Assembly: GCA_949592205.1 (NCBI GenBank)
Contig: CATIUR010000001.1
Span: 66,048,559-66,112,558 of the forward strand
Reading direction: 5' to 3'
Length of the DNA: 64,000 nt
From: Helichrysum umbraculigerum
Taxonomy: Eukaryota > Streptophyta > Magnoliopsida > Asterales > Asteraceae
The stretch's first letter is position 1. The number at the start of each line of letters is the position of its first letter. Below are positions 41,156 to 53,592 of this stretch, piece by piece. The translations under genes were made by a program, and so were the position numbers. A model generated the notes under the pieces. That model saw only the letters and a list, made by a program, of their open reading frames with translations. It ran no database searches and was not told where the DNA came from.

Positions 41156-43033
41156 GTGGTATCAGAGCCACACGTATGTGTTGTAATTAGTTAGATTTGT
41201 TAAACATAAAATTTAGTGGGGTTGATTTGTTTTGGTTCGACAGAAAAAAAAAAAAAAAAAAAAAAAAAGGTGGTTTTGGTTCTATGGTTTCTTGTCAACG
41301 AACAAAGGACAACAAGAAAGAGAAAAAAAAACAAAGGGGGAGTTTTTTTTTGATTATTTGTTTGTTGGATCCAGCTCACGCATAAGAAATTTTTTTTATG
41401 GCATCTAAGTCAATGGCAGAAAGAACCATATTTTTTGTGGTTTTGGGATCCAACGCCAAACACAATTAGGAAATCTTTTTTATAAAATGTAAGGTGTTAT
41501 ATATCCTTTTTATAAAACGTAAACTTTATAGTAAAGTGTTATACTTTTGAATCTCATTGTAAATTTTATGTTTAACTATAATAATAACATGTTTAAATGT
41601 AAATTGTTTGTTATTATTAATGTACCTATTAAATCAGCAAATAAAGTATATCCATGAAATTCATGTATAATTTGTCATGGATATTACTTTTACAATATAT
41701 GCTAGTTAAAATTAATTGTTAATAGTGATGATTATATGCTACTTGTTTAACTGTTTAATTGACAAGTTGTCCCTAGCTTCTATTCTTTAGGGTTTCACTT
41801 ACCAAAAGTTGCATGAAAATTAATTGTTAATTGTTTAATTGTTTTAGTAGTTTATAGTATACATACTAAAACATAGTGGCCATAGGATCAATGCCCCTTA
41901 AGCTAGTCGATTAGTTTAGTTTAATTATTTGCCAATTGTTGACTTGTGACGCAAAAAATTATTTTTAGAAAATAAAATTAAACTTGACTAATAACTATGA
42001 AATAAGATTTATTATTTTCTTGCAAATCTTATTGTCAACTCGGGTTGGGCTCACATACCGTAATTTTCTCCCACGACGAGATTTGCAAGTTAATAATTTG
42101 TTTTAAACCACGACTAGGAGCTTGTATAGGAGAGGTATCTTCGGCTTGGTGCCTAGATGATGGATTGGATAAAACGATGAAAAGATCTTAGCCCCTCCTC
42201 TGGCCTCTTCATGGCCTCTCTTGTACATGGCCGAAAATGTTTAAAACATGTTGAATCGTCAATTTTAATAAAAGTGCAATCTCTAATTTAATATTAATAT
42301 TAAATTAGACATCTTGACGCACATAACTTAATTGAATAATGTTTTTATTAAAACCTATGATACGAAGATGTGTGCATGCTTCTTCGTACATATTTGATAC
42401 ATATTATCAAATAAATTACCCATTTAAACTTAAGTCATTGCCATCCAATCGTAAGAACACTTGCAGTTGCTTTTTACTCTGCGTGAGACGTGGGTAAATT
42501 GCAATCCCAAGGTAAATTACCACTCATCGTGAGACGGTGATGGACTATTTACAGTTCTTTATTGGACGACTTAAAACGAGTTAAGCGGTGAGATCCTTAA
42601 GCCCGTGGCAAAAGATGGGATGAAACATGTTTACAAATTCACTTATGCTTGCTTCGTAAGTATTATTTGTAAGTCCCATAATTCTAGGAATTGCACTTGT
42701 AATGCAATTATTGATCGTCACTTACCTTTTGAGTACCATCATTGCTAGCAGATCAACTGATGTGATGGTGGTATGTCAAGTAGGATCCTAGCATTAAGAA
42801 AATTAATTGTTTATATGTATATATAAACATTAGGGTATTTGATTTTCTTTAAAGGATGTATTATCGAAAATACTAAATTCGAACTTTTATCTAGTTGTAG
42901 ATGGCAAATCCTGCACCGAACTTGAATTTTTCGGCTTTCAAGAAACTATACTTAAATATTTTTGGGAGCATTGGCGTGTTGCTAGACGCTTACCAATGTT
43001 ATTGATTTTATTATGACATGCTCAAGTGGGAGC
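41156..43033 (+). other. Internal region: PBS, leader, gag stub, polypurine tract
   Basis: After the PBS there is a poly-A run (about 41243-41268), an AT-rich leader homologous to 37800-39200 inverted, and the ATG at 42901 encoding MANPAPNLNFSAFKKL, the large element's gag start. After about 14 gag codons the sequence switches to the 3'-UTR sequence found beside the large Copia's polypurine tract (GTGTTGCTAGACGC), and a stop follows at 43003-43005. One deletion therefore removed nearly all of gag-pol. Confidence 0.88.
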
Positions 43034-43745
43034 TGTTGGGAAATGACCACGTCAAATAAACGCATGTCCGAAAACGTTTAAGCCTACGGGGTCACACGCG
43101 TTAACACGTAGATACCGCTTATTTAACCAAGTTAAGTTAACTGTAATAACTAGTTGAGTTATTAGTTAATATGTGATAATTTAGTAAATGTTATTAAATT
43201 ATAGTGTTCAAGGTGAAAGTTATTATGACTAAACTGTTACTTCTAATTACTTAAAGGGTTTATAATTAATTAATAATAAAATGTTATTATTATTTAATTA
43301 TAAAAGGATTATATATATTAATATAATAACCATGTATATATATAACCTTGAGAATGATTATTAATGAATCAATCCCTTTTCTTGGCCTATACGTACGAAT
43401 CAAGAATTAAAAAAAAAAAACCACCGACCCTTTTCTTTGTTTTCTTTTCGATCGTCGAATGAAAGAAAATCCCAAAGTGGGTTTGTGTTTGTTTTTATCG
43501 ATAAACACAAAAGGTGTTTTTAATTAATCGGTTAATTGAACTAACATTCGGGTGGTTATCAACGACGTGTTGTGTGTGCGATCGTAGAGGGTTTTACCAT
43601 TAGTGAAACCTATTCGTTTAATAAACGATTATTTGGAGCTAGCTAAAAGGTACACGTTTTCTATCTTAACTAATTATAAATACGTGTTTATTCACTTCCG
43701 CAATTGTATGACAATTTGTTTATATCTGTATGCTATACTCTAACA
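43034..43745 (+). repeat. 3' LTR of the small Copia derivative
   Basis: 712 bp, essentially identical to 40445-41155. Followed by TSD ACTTG. Confidence 0.95.
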
Positions 43746-43758
43746 ACTTGGTCCTCAT

Positions 43759-44276
43759 TAGGGGTGTTAACGAACCGAGCCGAACCGAGTATCAAGATGC
43801 TCGAACTCGACTCGAAATATTTTTAGTATGCTCGAACTCGACTTGAACTCGAATAAGTTTTTTAAATTGGGCTCGAACTCGAGATCGATATTTTTTTCAT
43901 TGTTCGAGTTCGAGTTCGAAACTCGTTTAGTAACTTAAACTTTTCTTATTTGCATGAATATTCAAGTTTAACTCGATCGTTATTGTTCATTTCGTTCTCA
44001 TCTGAGGCTCGGGTGGCTCGACTCGGGATATATATATGAGCTTGTTGAACTTTTTGAGCCGAGTATGCTCGATTAACTCGTTCAACTCGGAGTATTATAC
44101 GAGTTTTCGAGCGAGTCGAGTCGAATATTAATTTTTATGACTCGGCTCGTGAAATTAATCGAACAATAATATTTGCTCGAACTCGACTCGAGTTCGAAGT
44201 AACTGATGCTCGAACTCGAAATAAACGAGTTCGAAATCGAGTAGCTCGTGAGCGGCTCGGTTCGTTAACACCCCTA
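43759..44276. mobile_element. hAT-type MITE (518 bp)
   Basis: A 24-bp perfect terminal inverted repeat beginning TAGGGGTGTTAACGAACCGA and an 8-bp TSD GTCCTCAT (43751-43758 and 44277-44284) identify a hAT-superfamily MITE. The interior repeats CTCGAACTCGA and its complement many times and could fold into a long hairpin. No transposase. Confidence 0.92.
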
Positions 44277-44284
44277 GTCCTCAT

Positions 44285-44324
44285 ACATCCAGGAGAAGCC
44301 TCAGGGACATTATAACTTGGCACA
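44285..44324 (-). pseudogene. Host terminal exon, 5' piece
   Basis: Preceded on the minus strand by acceptor GTGTGTGCAG. Encodes VPSYNVPEASPGCM and continues through the MITE target site to 40444-40378. Interrupted by the MITE and then by the Copia derivative. No family recognised, and I found no convincing upstream exon. Confidence 0.55.
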
Positions 44325-46540
44325 CTGCACACACAATCCTTTTATGTAACTACTAGATAACAGTATAAGGATTCCACATACTAATCAACAAATCCATATC
44401 CCTAAGCATTTTGTAAGTTCAAATAACCATAAGTTTTGCAATTGAAGATCTACCCCATATAGGCAAGAACTTCAAGCATAGCTGCCTAATGGCCAAGATA
44501 GTTCTGATAACGAATTTTTTCGGAGACACAAAGTAAACTGCTGCAGATAAACTGTACAGTGCTGCAGCAGTTTCTCATTTGGTACCATAAATCATAAATG
44601 AAACCTATGAAACAAAGTTCACATTTTCTACAAGGACTATAAAATAAAGTTGGTAAGCAGAGAGACCAAACCAATGCTCTGCATATCCAAGATGGCTTAA
44701 CTAGTTATTCTAACGATCTCAACTAGTTATAACTTGATATATTGCCAACCTAAAGACTCTGATTCGTTAACAGTGTAATTTTCAACACTCAAGAGATGAT
44801 AAGAAGATAACTAAATGCTATTTTTCGTTGTATGTTCCAACTGTTGAATCTCATTAGGTATACATCCTATTATATTATAGATTATAGATATAAGACACGC
44901 TGATCTAATTATTAATTGTGATAAAGCCAAGGAAAAAGATTAATGATTCAAACACATCAAGCAGAATCTTGAGATCAGATTTCAGCATATAATTTGAGTG
45001 TGGGTGAGCTGAACAGCAAATCAGATCACCTTAATAAAGAAAATAAACATAGAATACATAGTAAAGATCCAAAAGAAAAAAGCGGAGATGGGAAATTTGA
45101 TTTGCTTACTATGATTAAAAAATATTTATCGTAGTGCATCAATACATATTGAATGCTTTATCATATATCTGACAAGGTTCGATGGAGTCTGCCCCATGCT
45201 GGCATGCTTCTTCTTGTTGGTCAAATGTACCTACAACTTTCTCAATCGGCCTTGTCAAACACAACTCATCTTAACCGAAAATCAAACCGATGAACACCCC
45301 TAAATGAGTAAAACCTACCTCTATGTAACACCCATTTTATTGGCTTAGTAATAATCGGGTAAATTCCTAACTTTAAAAAATTGTTTAATGTGGTAGGAAA
45401 TTAAATTGTTTATTGTGTTATGTATGTTGTAAATGGTTAGTCAAAAAGTCGAATGAATTATTGTGACTAGTAAACTATTGGTTATTTTAACTTTATATAG
45501 TTGACGGTAAAATAAAATTGTTGGAATCGTAAATAGTTTCAGGTTCCAGACAATAAGTTTAGAAAGGGACTAATTTTAAATGATATACGGAGTCGGTTTG
45601 GGTGAGAACCGACTTATGTTTTCTTATTCCCCAAACTTTCTTAAATCCTTTTCTCATTTATGGAAACAAAACACTATCTATAACATATACTTAAAGCAAA
45701 ATAACATGGAGAAATCTCAGCCTTTAATTGGGTTTATATTCCATTGTAATCCAAGGGCTAACATTGAATTAAGTATTAATATACATAATATTTAATTTAA
45801 TTTAATTAATGAATTAAATCTAATTTAATTTACTAAAAATGTGTCGATATATTTGACATATAAAGTGCAATAATAACTTCTTTAAATATATTTAAATTAT
45901 TATATATTTACCATATCACTTTAAATTTTTAAAAACCGCCAACCGAACAAAAATATGGGATGGGATTTTATAATATACCTATACCTATAATCTAGGAGGT
46001 GATATATAACAATTTTTTAAATTGAATAATTTGAAATCGACTACAAAACATGACTCATCTCTCTTTAATATTTATAATAGAGTGTTAATTAGGTTGTCAT
46101 TATAATTTTAGACAATACTAATCTAATCCTAACCATCCATTAATTAACCCCTTTAATTTTGAATAATTGATAATCTTTAACCTAATTGACTACCTAAACA
46201 GTGGATTACCATTCTTCAAAAGTCTTTATTGCCCTCTTTAAATATTCCAAGTCTAATTTAATCAAAGAAAGGAGAAAATTACATCCCGTATTTTCTTTGG
46301 AGTAATAAATAATAAAAAAATAACAATAAAAACAAAGCTAACAACAGATACAACATTCGACCCAAAATAACCCCAAACTACGGCAAAATCACGCTTGCTA
46401 ATCCCAAAAGAATGACGATTTAGGATCTGAAACATGATTCAGGGATCAGCAACTCCATTCAATGTTTTTAATTCACCATCCCCACTGTCAAGTGTCAATC
46501 GATGATAGGATTTGAAACTCGATTTTTGTTGTTGTCTTGT
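44325..46540. other. AT-rich region, no gene recognised
   Basis: About 2.2 kb. A lone hAT-like end, the complement of TAGGGGTGTTCATCGGTTTG, lies at about 45271-45302 without a partner. A 46-codon open stretch on the minus strand near 45150-45290 is not recognisable. Otherwise I see only AT-rich low-complexity sequence. Confidence 0.5.
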
Positions 46541-49032
46541 GTCATCTGTAAGCCACCCGGTGCAAAGAACTTGGCGACGGCAGAGGACATAGATGGTGTC
46601 GGAAATGGTTCATGTTTTTGTAGGTCTTCGGTGCAAACAAAGGCGGACTTGTGATCGTCTTCGCATTCACATGCAAAAAACCCCCTAATATCCCCTGGTT
46701 TGCTGCTGCTTTCAATCGGTAATTCTTCATAACCTATATTTATTTCCGTTTTTATAATTCAATTGATGTACGTATCTTTGTTTGTATCTAAGTTTCTCCA
46801 TTTGACATACAATAAATCTCTGAATTATTTGATTTGTTTTATTCAGCTACCAAAAGCAAAGAAAAAGGGAAGCAACATTTACATTGTATATCTGATAGCA
46901 AGGTTTATAAATATTGGGCTTATGCTCATAGATCTGGAAAAATATTCAGGGCTATAAATTATAATGAATGGAACTTGGAAGTTGATTATAAATTTAAGGG
47001 CTACAAAATATAAATTGAAATGGTGCGTGTTTCTGTGGTAAGACAATGTACCTACGTCACTTTGTGTGTTTACTACATGCTCTATCGAATAATGGGTTTT
47101 AAGGTCCGTTTGCGTGTTTTACTTAAATGGGTCAGGTAGCTAAAAGTTATTCTTATATGCGTATACCTTCAAAATAGTGATATTTAAACATTTAGAGTAT
47201 TCATCGTTATTGATTATACATACTCCTACTTTGATTGGTTTAAGCAAGCCTTTTAACATCTTCATTTTGCTGGTCCCAATTATTTGGCAGATGGATCATT
47301 TTCACATACGTTATTTCCTTTTTATGGTATTCTTCTTAACTTTCTGCGCTTGACTTTAATAAAAACAGGCATTTCATTTTTATATTTTTTTGAACAATAT
47401 ATAATTGTGCGATGGTTAAAAGGCATTTTCTATTATGCTTACACTCTAAACCCATACAGTTGATAAGAGGTGGCAAAGTTTGGGCAGGTTCGAGAATGCT
47501 TAAACACATGTTCAATTCAAACAGATCATGTTAATTGCCATCCACGCACAAAGTTTTATATAACAATTGTAGCAAGTTGAAGGTAAGATTAATTTCTATT
47601 TTAAACAAGTTTTCTTTTTACGGGCAATGGGTTTTGATGTTGGTGAAGACATTGGCTTATTTGGGATCTGGAAAGGTTGGGTATGTAAAACACGACAAAT
47701 ACATCCATTTGCACCTGTGACCTGGAACCATCAATCTGTTTGATATCTTACGGGACAAACAGTTTAGAAGTCACTCAAGACTATAATTCATTTTTTTTTT
47801 CAATTGACCGACATATTACATGTTTCAACTTGAATCCAATTGACATATAGATATATTGCCCAAACCTCCCTACCTACCTGTTATGTCATTTCTAGAAATT
47901 AGTTTCCATCGAGTCCTTTTAGAATAATTTGAATTGTAGCCTCTTGATTTTCTTTACTGATATTAATTCATTATGTGCAGGAGAAGAAAAAAATACATAA
48001 GCTGACTTAAAACTTCACTGCCTATAACTTGAATGCCGAATGGAGAAGTTAGTGAGTTTCTTCCCGAGTTCCCGTACAACATTTTATTTGCATTCATCAA
48101 TCAAAGTATGGTTATGGGTCTTTTCACTTGGCCACGCTTTGGACATCTAGAATTTCATTGTCATAAAGTTGCGGGTTTATTTTTTAGTACATTTGGGGTC
48201 CGAGATTTGTCATGGTTGGATGTTGATGAGGCTTTGTTCCAACTGATTGTAAATAAGTATGCAAATAGTGATGGGCTAACTGTAGTGTGATCTACGATAG
48301 GTCACAAATAAAGTTTAGTCATTGACCCCATCTCAGGTAGACTCGGTATTTAGTAGTAGGTTGTTAGTTATTCTAATTATTTTAGGTTTTTTTGTCTGGT
48401 ATATTATTTTGCTTATATTTTTTTGTGTAATTTAGGTTTTGCAGCCGTTGGTTCATCCATACTTATGTTTCGGTTGCATAAACAAACCTTTAATTAAGTA
48501 AACTATATTTTTTTATTGTGTATTACTTGCAGTCATACCTCCATGATAAATGTTTTGCCATTTATTCGATTGACTGAAACAAAGTGGTCACTTTTGCTGA
48601 TCTGTTCATGTCCAAGACACTGAACTTTTTGCTGGCTGTCCATAGTATTGTTTGAATTCTGAATTTTAGCTTACTGTTCTGCAGTTAAGCTAATCTTTCT
48701 ATGGTTTCTGGTCAGCCCCAAATTATATTCACACATATTGGTTGTTTGGCTAATATACTAACAAGACGTATAGATGATTGGCGCTAATACCATATTGCTT
48801 TTCTATTTATTTTTGCAGTGGCACATCGTGAAGAACTATCTCGCTGCTATTCTTAATACCACCTTTCCCTTGATTACAGATAAATCTTATTAAGACTTGA
48901 AGTATGAGAATCCTTATTTTATAAGTACAAGTTTATAAGCGATCCTTGTGAATCATTGTATCTCTTTTAACAGGCGTATGGGGAGGAAAATGGCAAAGAA
49001 AAAAAACATTTCCAACTTAACTTATTTTACAG
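46541..49032. other. Low-copy-looking region with a weak 85-aa ORF
   Basis: Possible fragments of a plus-strand gene. An open frame at 48033-48290 (MPNGEVSEFLPEFPYNILFA) follows a GTGCAG acceptor-like site near 47980. A short coding-like stretch after TTTTTGCAG lies near 48830. I recognise no domain and cannot connect the fragments with confidence. Confidence 0.3.
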
Positions 49033-49091
49033 GCCATGAGAATTTTTTCTGTGATCATGTCTGCTGGAGAGTTGAGAAGCGGAGAGAGGAG
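49033..49091 (+). CDS. Candidate exon of an unidentified host gene
   Basis: TTATTTTACAG | 59 bp | GTAAGA. In the open frame it reads HENFFCDHVCWRVEKRREE. Good splice borders and unbiased composition, but the protein is not recognised. Its frame does not join directly to the exon candidate at 50446, so an exon may be missing, possibly because the LINE landed between them. Confidence 0.4.
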
Positions 49092-49199
49092 GTAAGATGG
49101 TAGATTGGATATTGGAATATTTTGCTTGGTCAAATATTTAGTAATTTTATGGAATGTCTAAATGTAGTTGCACACGCATGAAATTTAATATGTTACACA

Positions 49200-50383
49200 C
49201 TTTGCTTCTACAGAAATTACTATTGATTTTCCAAAATCATGGGATTTATAAGTAAATGGGTCAAATTTGCCACCTTTAAGTGTATGTTATTCGAAAACAC
49301 TGCTTCATGAAAATTGTTGATGGTAGGTATTCAAATATGTGGTTTGATAGGTGGCATTTCCTTGGCCCTATTTGCAATATAGTTCGAAATCAAGATATAT
49401 TCCAAGCAGGTTTTAATCAAAATTCAATGGTGGTGGATGTTGTGGGTGCAAATGCTTGGCAATGGCCTCATGAATGGGTGAATAAATATCCCTGTTTGAG
49501 GCTTTTGCAAGTGCCCATTGTACATGACAGCAAGCCGGATGAAGTTTTGTGGTTGGATAGGTCGAGTAAGCTCTCTGATTTCACGGTTAAAAATGTTTGG
49601 GACACAATCTGCAAAGAAGCTGAATGTGTATCATGGTATAATATTGTGTGGTTCTCCTATTGTATCCCAAAACATGCGTTTTTGCTTTGGTTGGTTATGG
49701 GTCGTCGATTGAAAACTCAAGACCGTATGAAGAGATGGGACTACAACCAGAACACAAGTATTCAAGCGTGTTTGCTGTGTAATGGCCCTCAAGAAGTTCA
49801 TAAACACCTCTTCTTTGAATGTACATATTCTAACCAGGTATGGTCTCAAATCAAGAATCTAATCAATATGGCGAATGTTTCAGAGGTGTGGGATGACATG
49901 GTAGCTTGGACTCAGCCAAGATGTAAACCAAAAAATATAGAGAGTAATGTTGCGCGGATTGCTTTGGGTACTACGGTATATGCTATTTGGCTCGGATTCG
50001 CACAAAATCAGTCAAGGCTGCTAGGAATTTATCGCTGGAGATTAAAAAGCTGGTTCAACTAAAGATTTTGTCGTTTAAACTCAAACAAATGTCAAATTCA
50101 AAGCGTATTCTTAAACTATGGGATTTGTCGTCTGATACTCATCAAGGTAATTAATGTTTCAAGTTGTCTTTCATGCATTCGTGGTTGGAAGATCGATTTC
50201 TGCGGTTGTTCCGTGATGTTTAGTCCACTTGGTTTAGTTTGGTTGGCTCTTTTATATGGTTTTTGTTGTGTGGTTTTCTGGCATTGTCCTTCTTGTAGTG
50301 TAAATTTGATGTTTTTCTTGTGATTTAGTTATATATTTTTTGGGATGGTGTCCCCGTTTTGCCAAAAAAAAAAAAAAAAAAAA
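49200..50383 (+). mobile_element. 5'-truncated LINE with poly-A tail
   Basis: Contains the 3' end of a LINE ORF2 and a 20-nt A run at 50364-50383. Reverse transcriptase proper is missing, so this is a dead 5'-truncated copy. The 5' boundary (about 49090-49280) and a TSD could not be identified by eye. Confidence 0.8.
49280..50062 (+). pseudogene. LINE ORF2 C-terminus (zinc-binding RVT-associated domain)
   Basis: 260 codons. NMWFDRWHFLGPI is typical of the segment after RT. The zf-RVT domain follows: FTVKNVWDTI, then WYNIVWFSYCIPKHAFLLWL, RRLKTQDRMKRWD, and the metal-binding CLLCNGPQEVHKHLFFEC. It ends near KSWFN, within the usual C-terminal extension. The upstream part (GKWVKF-like, before 49280) is broken by a frame change. 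Confidence 0.88.
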
Positions 50384-50445
50384 TCAATTCTTTTTTATAT
50401 CTAGAGCATATCTGACTTTTTGTCATTTGAATATCCATATTATAG

Positions 50446-50507
50446 GAGAATCGGGAAGACTGACACATGATCAGTATCGTGCTGCATCTCAAGTGGTTCA
50501 GAATCAG
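50446..50507 (+). CDS. Candidate exon of an unidentified host gene
   Basis: ATATTATAG | 62 bp | GTTCAA. Open frame ESGRLTHDQYRAASQVVQNQ, in phase with the exon at 50860. Family not recognised. Confidence 0.4.
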
Positions 50508-50859
50508 GTTCAAAGCTTTTCTTGTTTTGTAATCATGTGCTTATGCATTTGCCAATTATATGTTAAGAGTGTTAAGTCTAGCATATCATATCTTCACAAT
50601 TCTTAGATGATTATATATTCCTTTGGAATCTTTGGGGGATAATGATATTGTTTGGTACTTAATGATATTGATGTCGGGCTTGGTAGATATGGTGAGCTAC
50701 TATTCGGTGTTACGTTAGTTTCTGCTTCACTCTTTTAGCTGGATCAGTTTTTAGCATGTAATGCGATGTATCTGTTTTTTTATTTTATTTTCTTTTCATG
50801 TGAAAGAACATGTTATTTGGCTTTGTTATATTTTGTCTCACATTAATTGTGGTTTTTAG

Positions 50860-50979
50860 GAGATTTATACTCCTCAGGAGGCTCAACTTAAAAGACATCC
50901 AATGACGCGGCCATCTGGAGATGTAATTGGCCCTACGGATTGGAATGAAGCTCTAGAGATCATTATGTGGCTCTCTTGA
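50860..50979 (+). CDS. Candidate terminal exon of an unidentified host gene
   Basis: TGGTTTTTAG acceptor, then EIYTPQEAQLKRHPMTRPSG and, further on, TDWNEALEIIMWLS with TGA at 50977-50979. Joins in phase to 50446-50507. No family recognised; could also be a pseudogene end. Confidence 0.4.
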   Translation, partial: EIYTPQEAQLKRHPMTRPSGDVIGPTDWNEALEIIMWLS

Positions 50980-51399
50980 ACAGATGTTAATATGTTCCGT
51001 TGCATTTGTAGTTTATAGGACACCATATTACCTTTTTTTTTCTTTTTCCTTTTTCGTTTTTGTTGTTGGTGGTATTGTAATCATTTACTTCGTCAATTTG
51101 CTGTTATTTTAAAAATTGTAGTACATATTTTCAGGAGACTAAGTTACTGCGAAGTGCATTGGAAAGAGAGAATTAAAACTCAATTAGACTTCACCTATGC
51201 TAATTTCAGTGTTACAATCACTTAAGTAAGTACAATCTTTTTAGTTCTAATTTTCTATTATGACACCGTCCTTAACTTGATAACTACAAATTTTGTAAAT
51301 TTTGAATTCAAGGTTCATCGTTTCCTTTTAGTGAGCTGGACCAAACATGCACAATGCCAACCCAATCACCTAACAATACCTAATGATGGGACCAATGTA
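50980..51399. other. Non-coding, possible 3' UTR and intergenic DNA
   Basis: T-rich. I see nothing beyond possible untranslated sequence before the LTR at 51400. Confidence 0.5.
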
Positions 51400-53592
51400 T
51401 GTGAAACGCCCCTATTTCCATAGATTAAAAAAAAAAAAAAAAATTTTATAGAAAACTTGCATATTTCAAATTTATAAATTCATAATGCTTAGGAATATCA
51501 TTCCATCACATTTGGTCCCATCTAAATACTAAAGTTACATGTTTACAAATTCGACTCCATACAATGATGACACCTTATATCAAAATCATAATAGTTTGGG
51601 CGATTTATACAATGGTAATACAAAACGATAATTCAATAGAATAAGAAACTTGTCTAATAACATTACAAGTTTCAATCCATGCTACCTTCTCAAATCATTT
51701 CCTTCAATTAGTTCGATCGAACCAAGTACCTACAACATAAATCCACTGATACAAGTAAGCATATAGCTTAGTGAGTATACAAGCAACTAAATAAATAATT
51801 CACAAATAAGATACAATTTATCAATAACTACTTATTTCTTTTAAATAGAAACTATTGAACAACAATAAATATTCTACAATATTTCGTATGGATCCACGAT
51901 CCAATAGATACAAGTAAGCATGGCACCAATCCCATATGGATACCAAGCTTAATAGATACCAGGTAGTGCCAAGCACTTATTTCGTGATATTCATCTATTT
52001 CATAATAAGCAATCTCTACAATACTAAATCCATATATTCCACATAATTCCCCTAATCATCTTAATTCACATAATTCTCCTAATACACATAATTCTCCTAA
52101 TTCACATAATCCTACAATTTCACATAATCCACATAATACAATAATCCACATAATACTATACTATTTCCAAATAACTCAATTACTAACAACAATCAACAAC
52201 TATGGTCAACAACCAATATTTCTTAAGATACGCAACATGATACAATATAGAAACACACATAAGATACAATTATAAGAAACAAATAATAAGAACAACTAGA
52301 AAATAGACAAACAATATTCCAAACGAATGTATGAACCTCTTGCTTGTAAGCAATCCGGAACATACAATCATTATTCAAATAGTCCTCGTATCACTCACCT
52401 TTGCCATTTAAGCAATTACATGACGAATTTCTTGAATAGCAAATCCATCATTCTTGATCACCTAGCATATAACCTATGAATACAACAACACATTTAACAA
52501 TTATACTTCAACATAATCAATACATTAACATTATCAATCCATCACCCTTTTTGGATTGATCATGTTACTTCTAATCCTTTATTTCATAATTCTCTTTATT
52601 TCATTATTTGAATAACTACCTTAGATGATTATTTCATATTTATAACTTAAGATCCATTCTTAATTCATTGAATTCATTATTTCATTACTTAATCATATTT
52701 ATAACTTGATCACCTATATTTCATTTTGGTCATCACTAATGATTACCATAATCCTTTTATCCACTTTATAATAAATCTCATAATCATAATTCATCCGATT
52801 ACATAATTCTTTGAGTTAATACTTCAATTCTTGTGATCCTACTTCAAAAACCTTTAATCATATTCCAACAACATTTTAATCCACCAATTTAAGATGTATT
52901 AACATCAATTCATCATTCTAAATACATAACCCACTTGATTACTAACCTTATATTTCAATAATCCATTATTTCATCAAAATCCATCAAAACCCCAAGAACA
53001 CAATTCAAGATTCTTGATTTTTAATTCGTTCTAGTGCTAATTCAATCACTAATAAGCTTTACTAAGTCCAATTCAACATATTTCAAACTTAATTTCGTAT
53101 TAAAATCCATTAATTCTTCATATAATTCGAAATCCCTATGAACCCTAATTTTAGAATTCAAATAAAACAAGAATCATGATTACCTTAGGTTGTGGATGAT
53201 TAATCCTTGTTGAATTCAAGTTCCTAGCTTCGATTTCAGGTTTAAAAATCGATTTCTTTGTTTAGGGTTTGATGTTCCTGAGTTTTGAAGCTTCTGGGTG
53301 TTTTTGGGAGTTGATACATATGATACGTATATGTGTAGGTAATAACAGATAAATATGTAGTAATTTTATTCCCGTGATTATCATTGTCTGGAACTTTAAA
53401 ACCGACTCACAATTATCGATTTCACATAAACCCCTCAACTTATCATACTTAACATGTTCAGTCCCTCCAAGACTTAATTCTTCTTAACTCAAGTCCTATG
53501 GACACAAAATACCTTTCAAAGTTAGTCCTTCTAACTTAACAATTAAATCGTATAATTTAAAACTTTAGGGATACGAAATTTGGGATGTTACA
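51400..53592 (-). repeat. LTR of another Gypsy element, minus orientation
   Basis: Plus-strand ends TGTGAAACGCCCC and GGGATGTTACA (TG...CA, 2,193 bp). On the minus strand it is preceded by AATAAGTGGGGGAGACT, a polypurine tract, so this is a 3' LTR. It has leader/donor-like ACCTAAG|GTAATC near 53178 and acceptor-like TTATGTTGTAG|GTACTTGG near 51735. Between them, about 52040-52160 repeats CACATAATTCTCCTAATT-type units. The partner LTR lies beyond the window. Confidence 0.75.

Larger units (their letters stand above)
40445..43745 (+). mobile_element. Non-autonomous Copia derivative (3.3 kb), very recent
   Basis: LTRs 40445-41155 and 43034-43745 start TGTTGGGAAATGACC and end CTCTAACA, with the perfect TSD ACTTG (40440-40444 and 43746-43750). 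By eye the LTRs differ only in an A-run length. The PBS (41157-41169) and polypurine tract (43023-43033) are intact. The internal 1.9 kb is leader plus a 34-codon gag stub (42901-43005). It belongs to the same family as the Copia at 10345-40253, in the opposite orientation, and must use enzymes supplied in trans. Confidence 0.95.

Noticed and set aside
45150..45290. 46-codon minus-strand open stretch next to a hAT-like end
   Set aside because: Too short, no recognisable family, no splice context.
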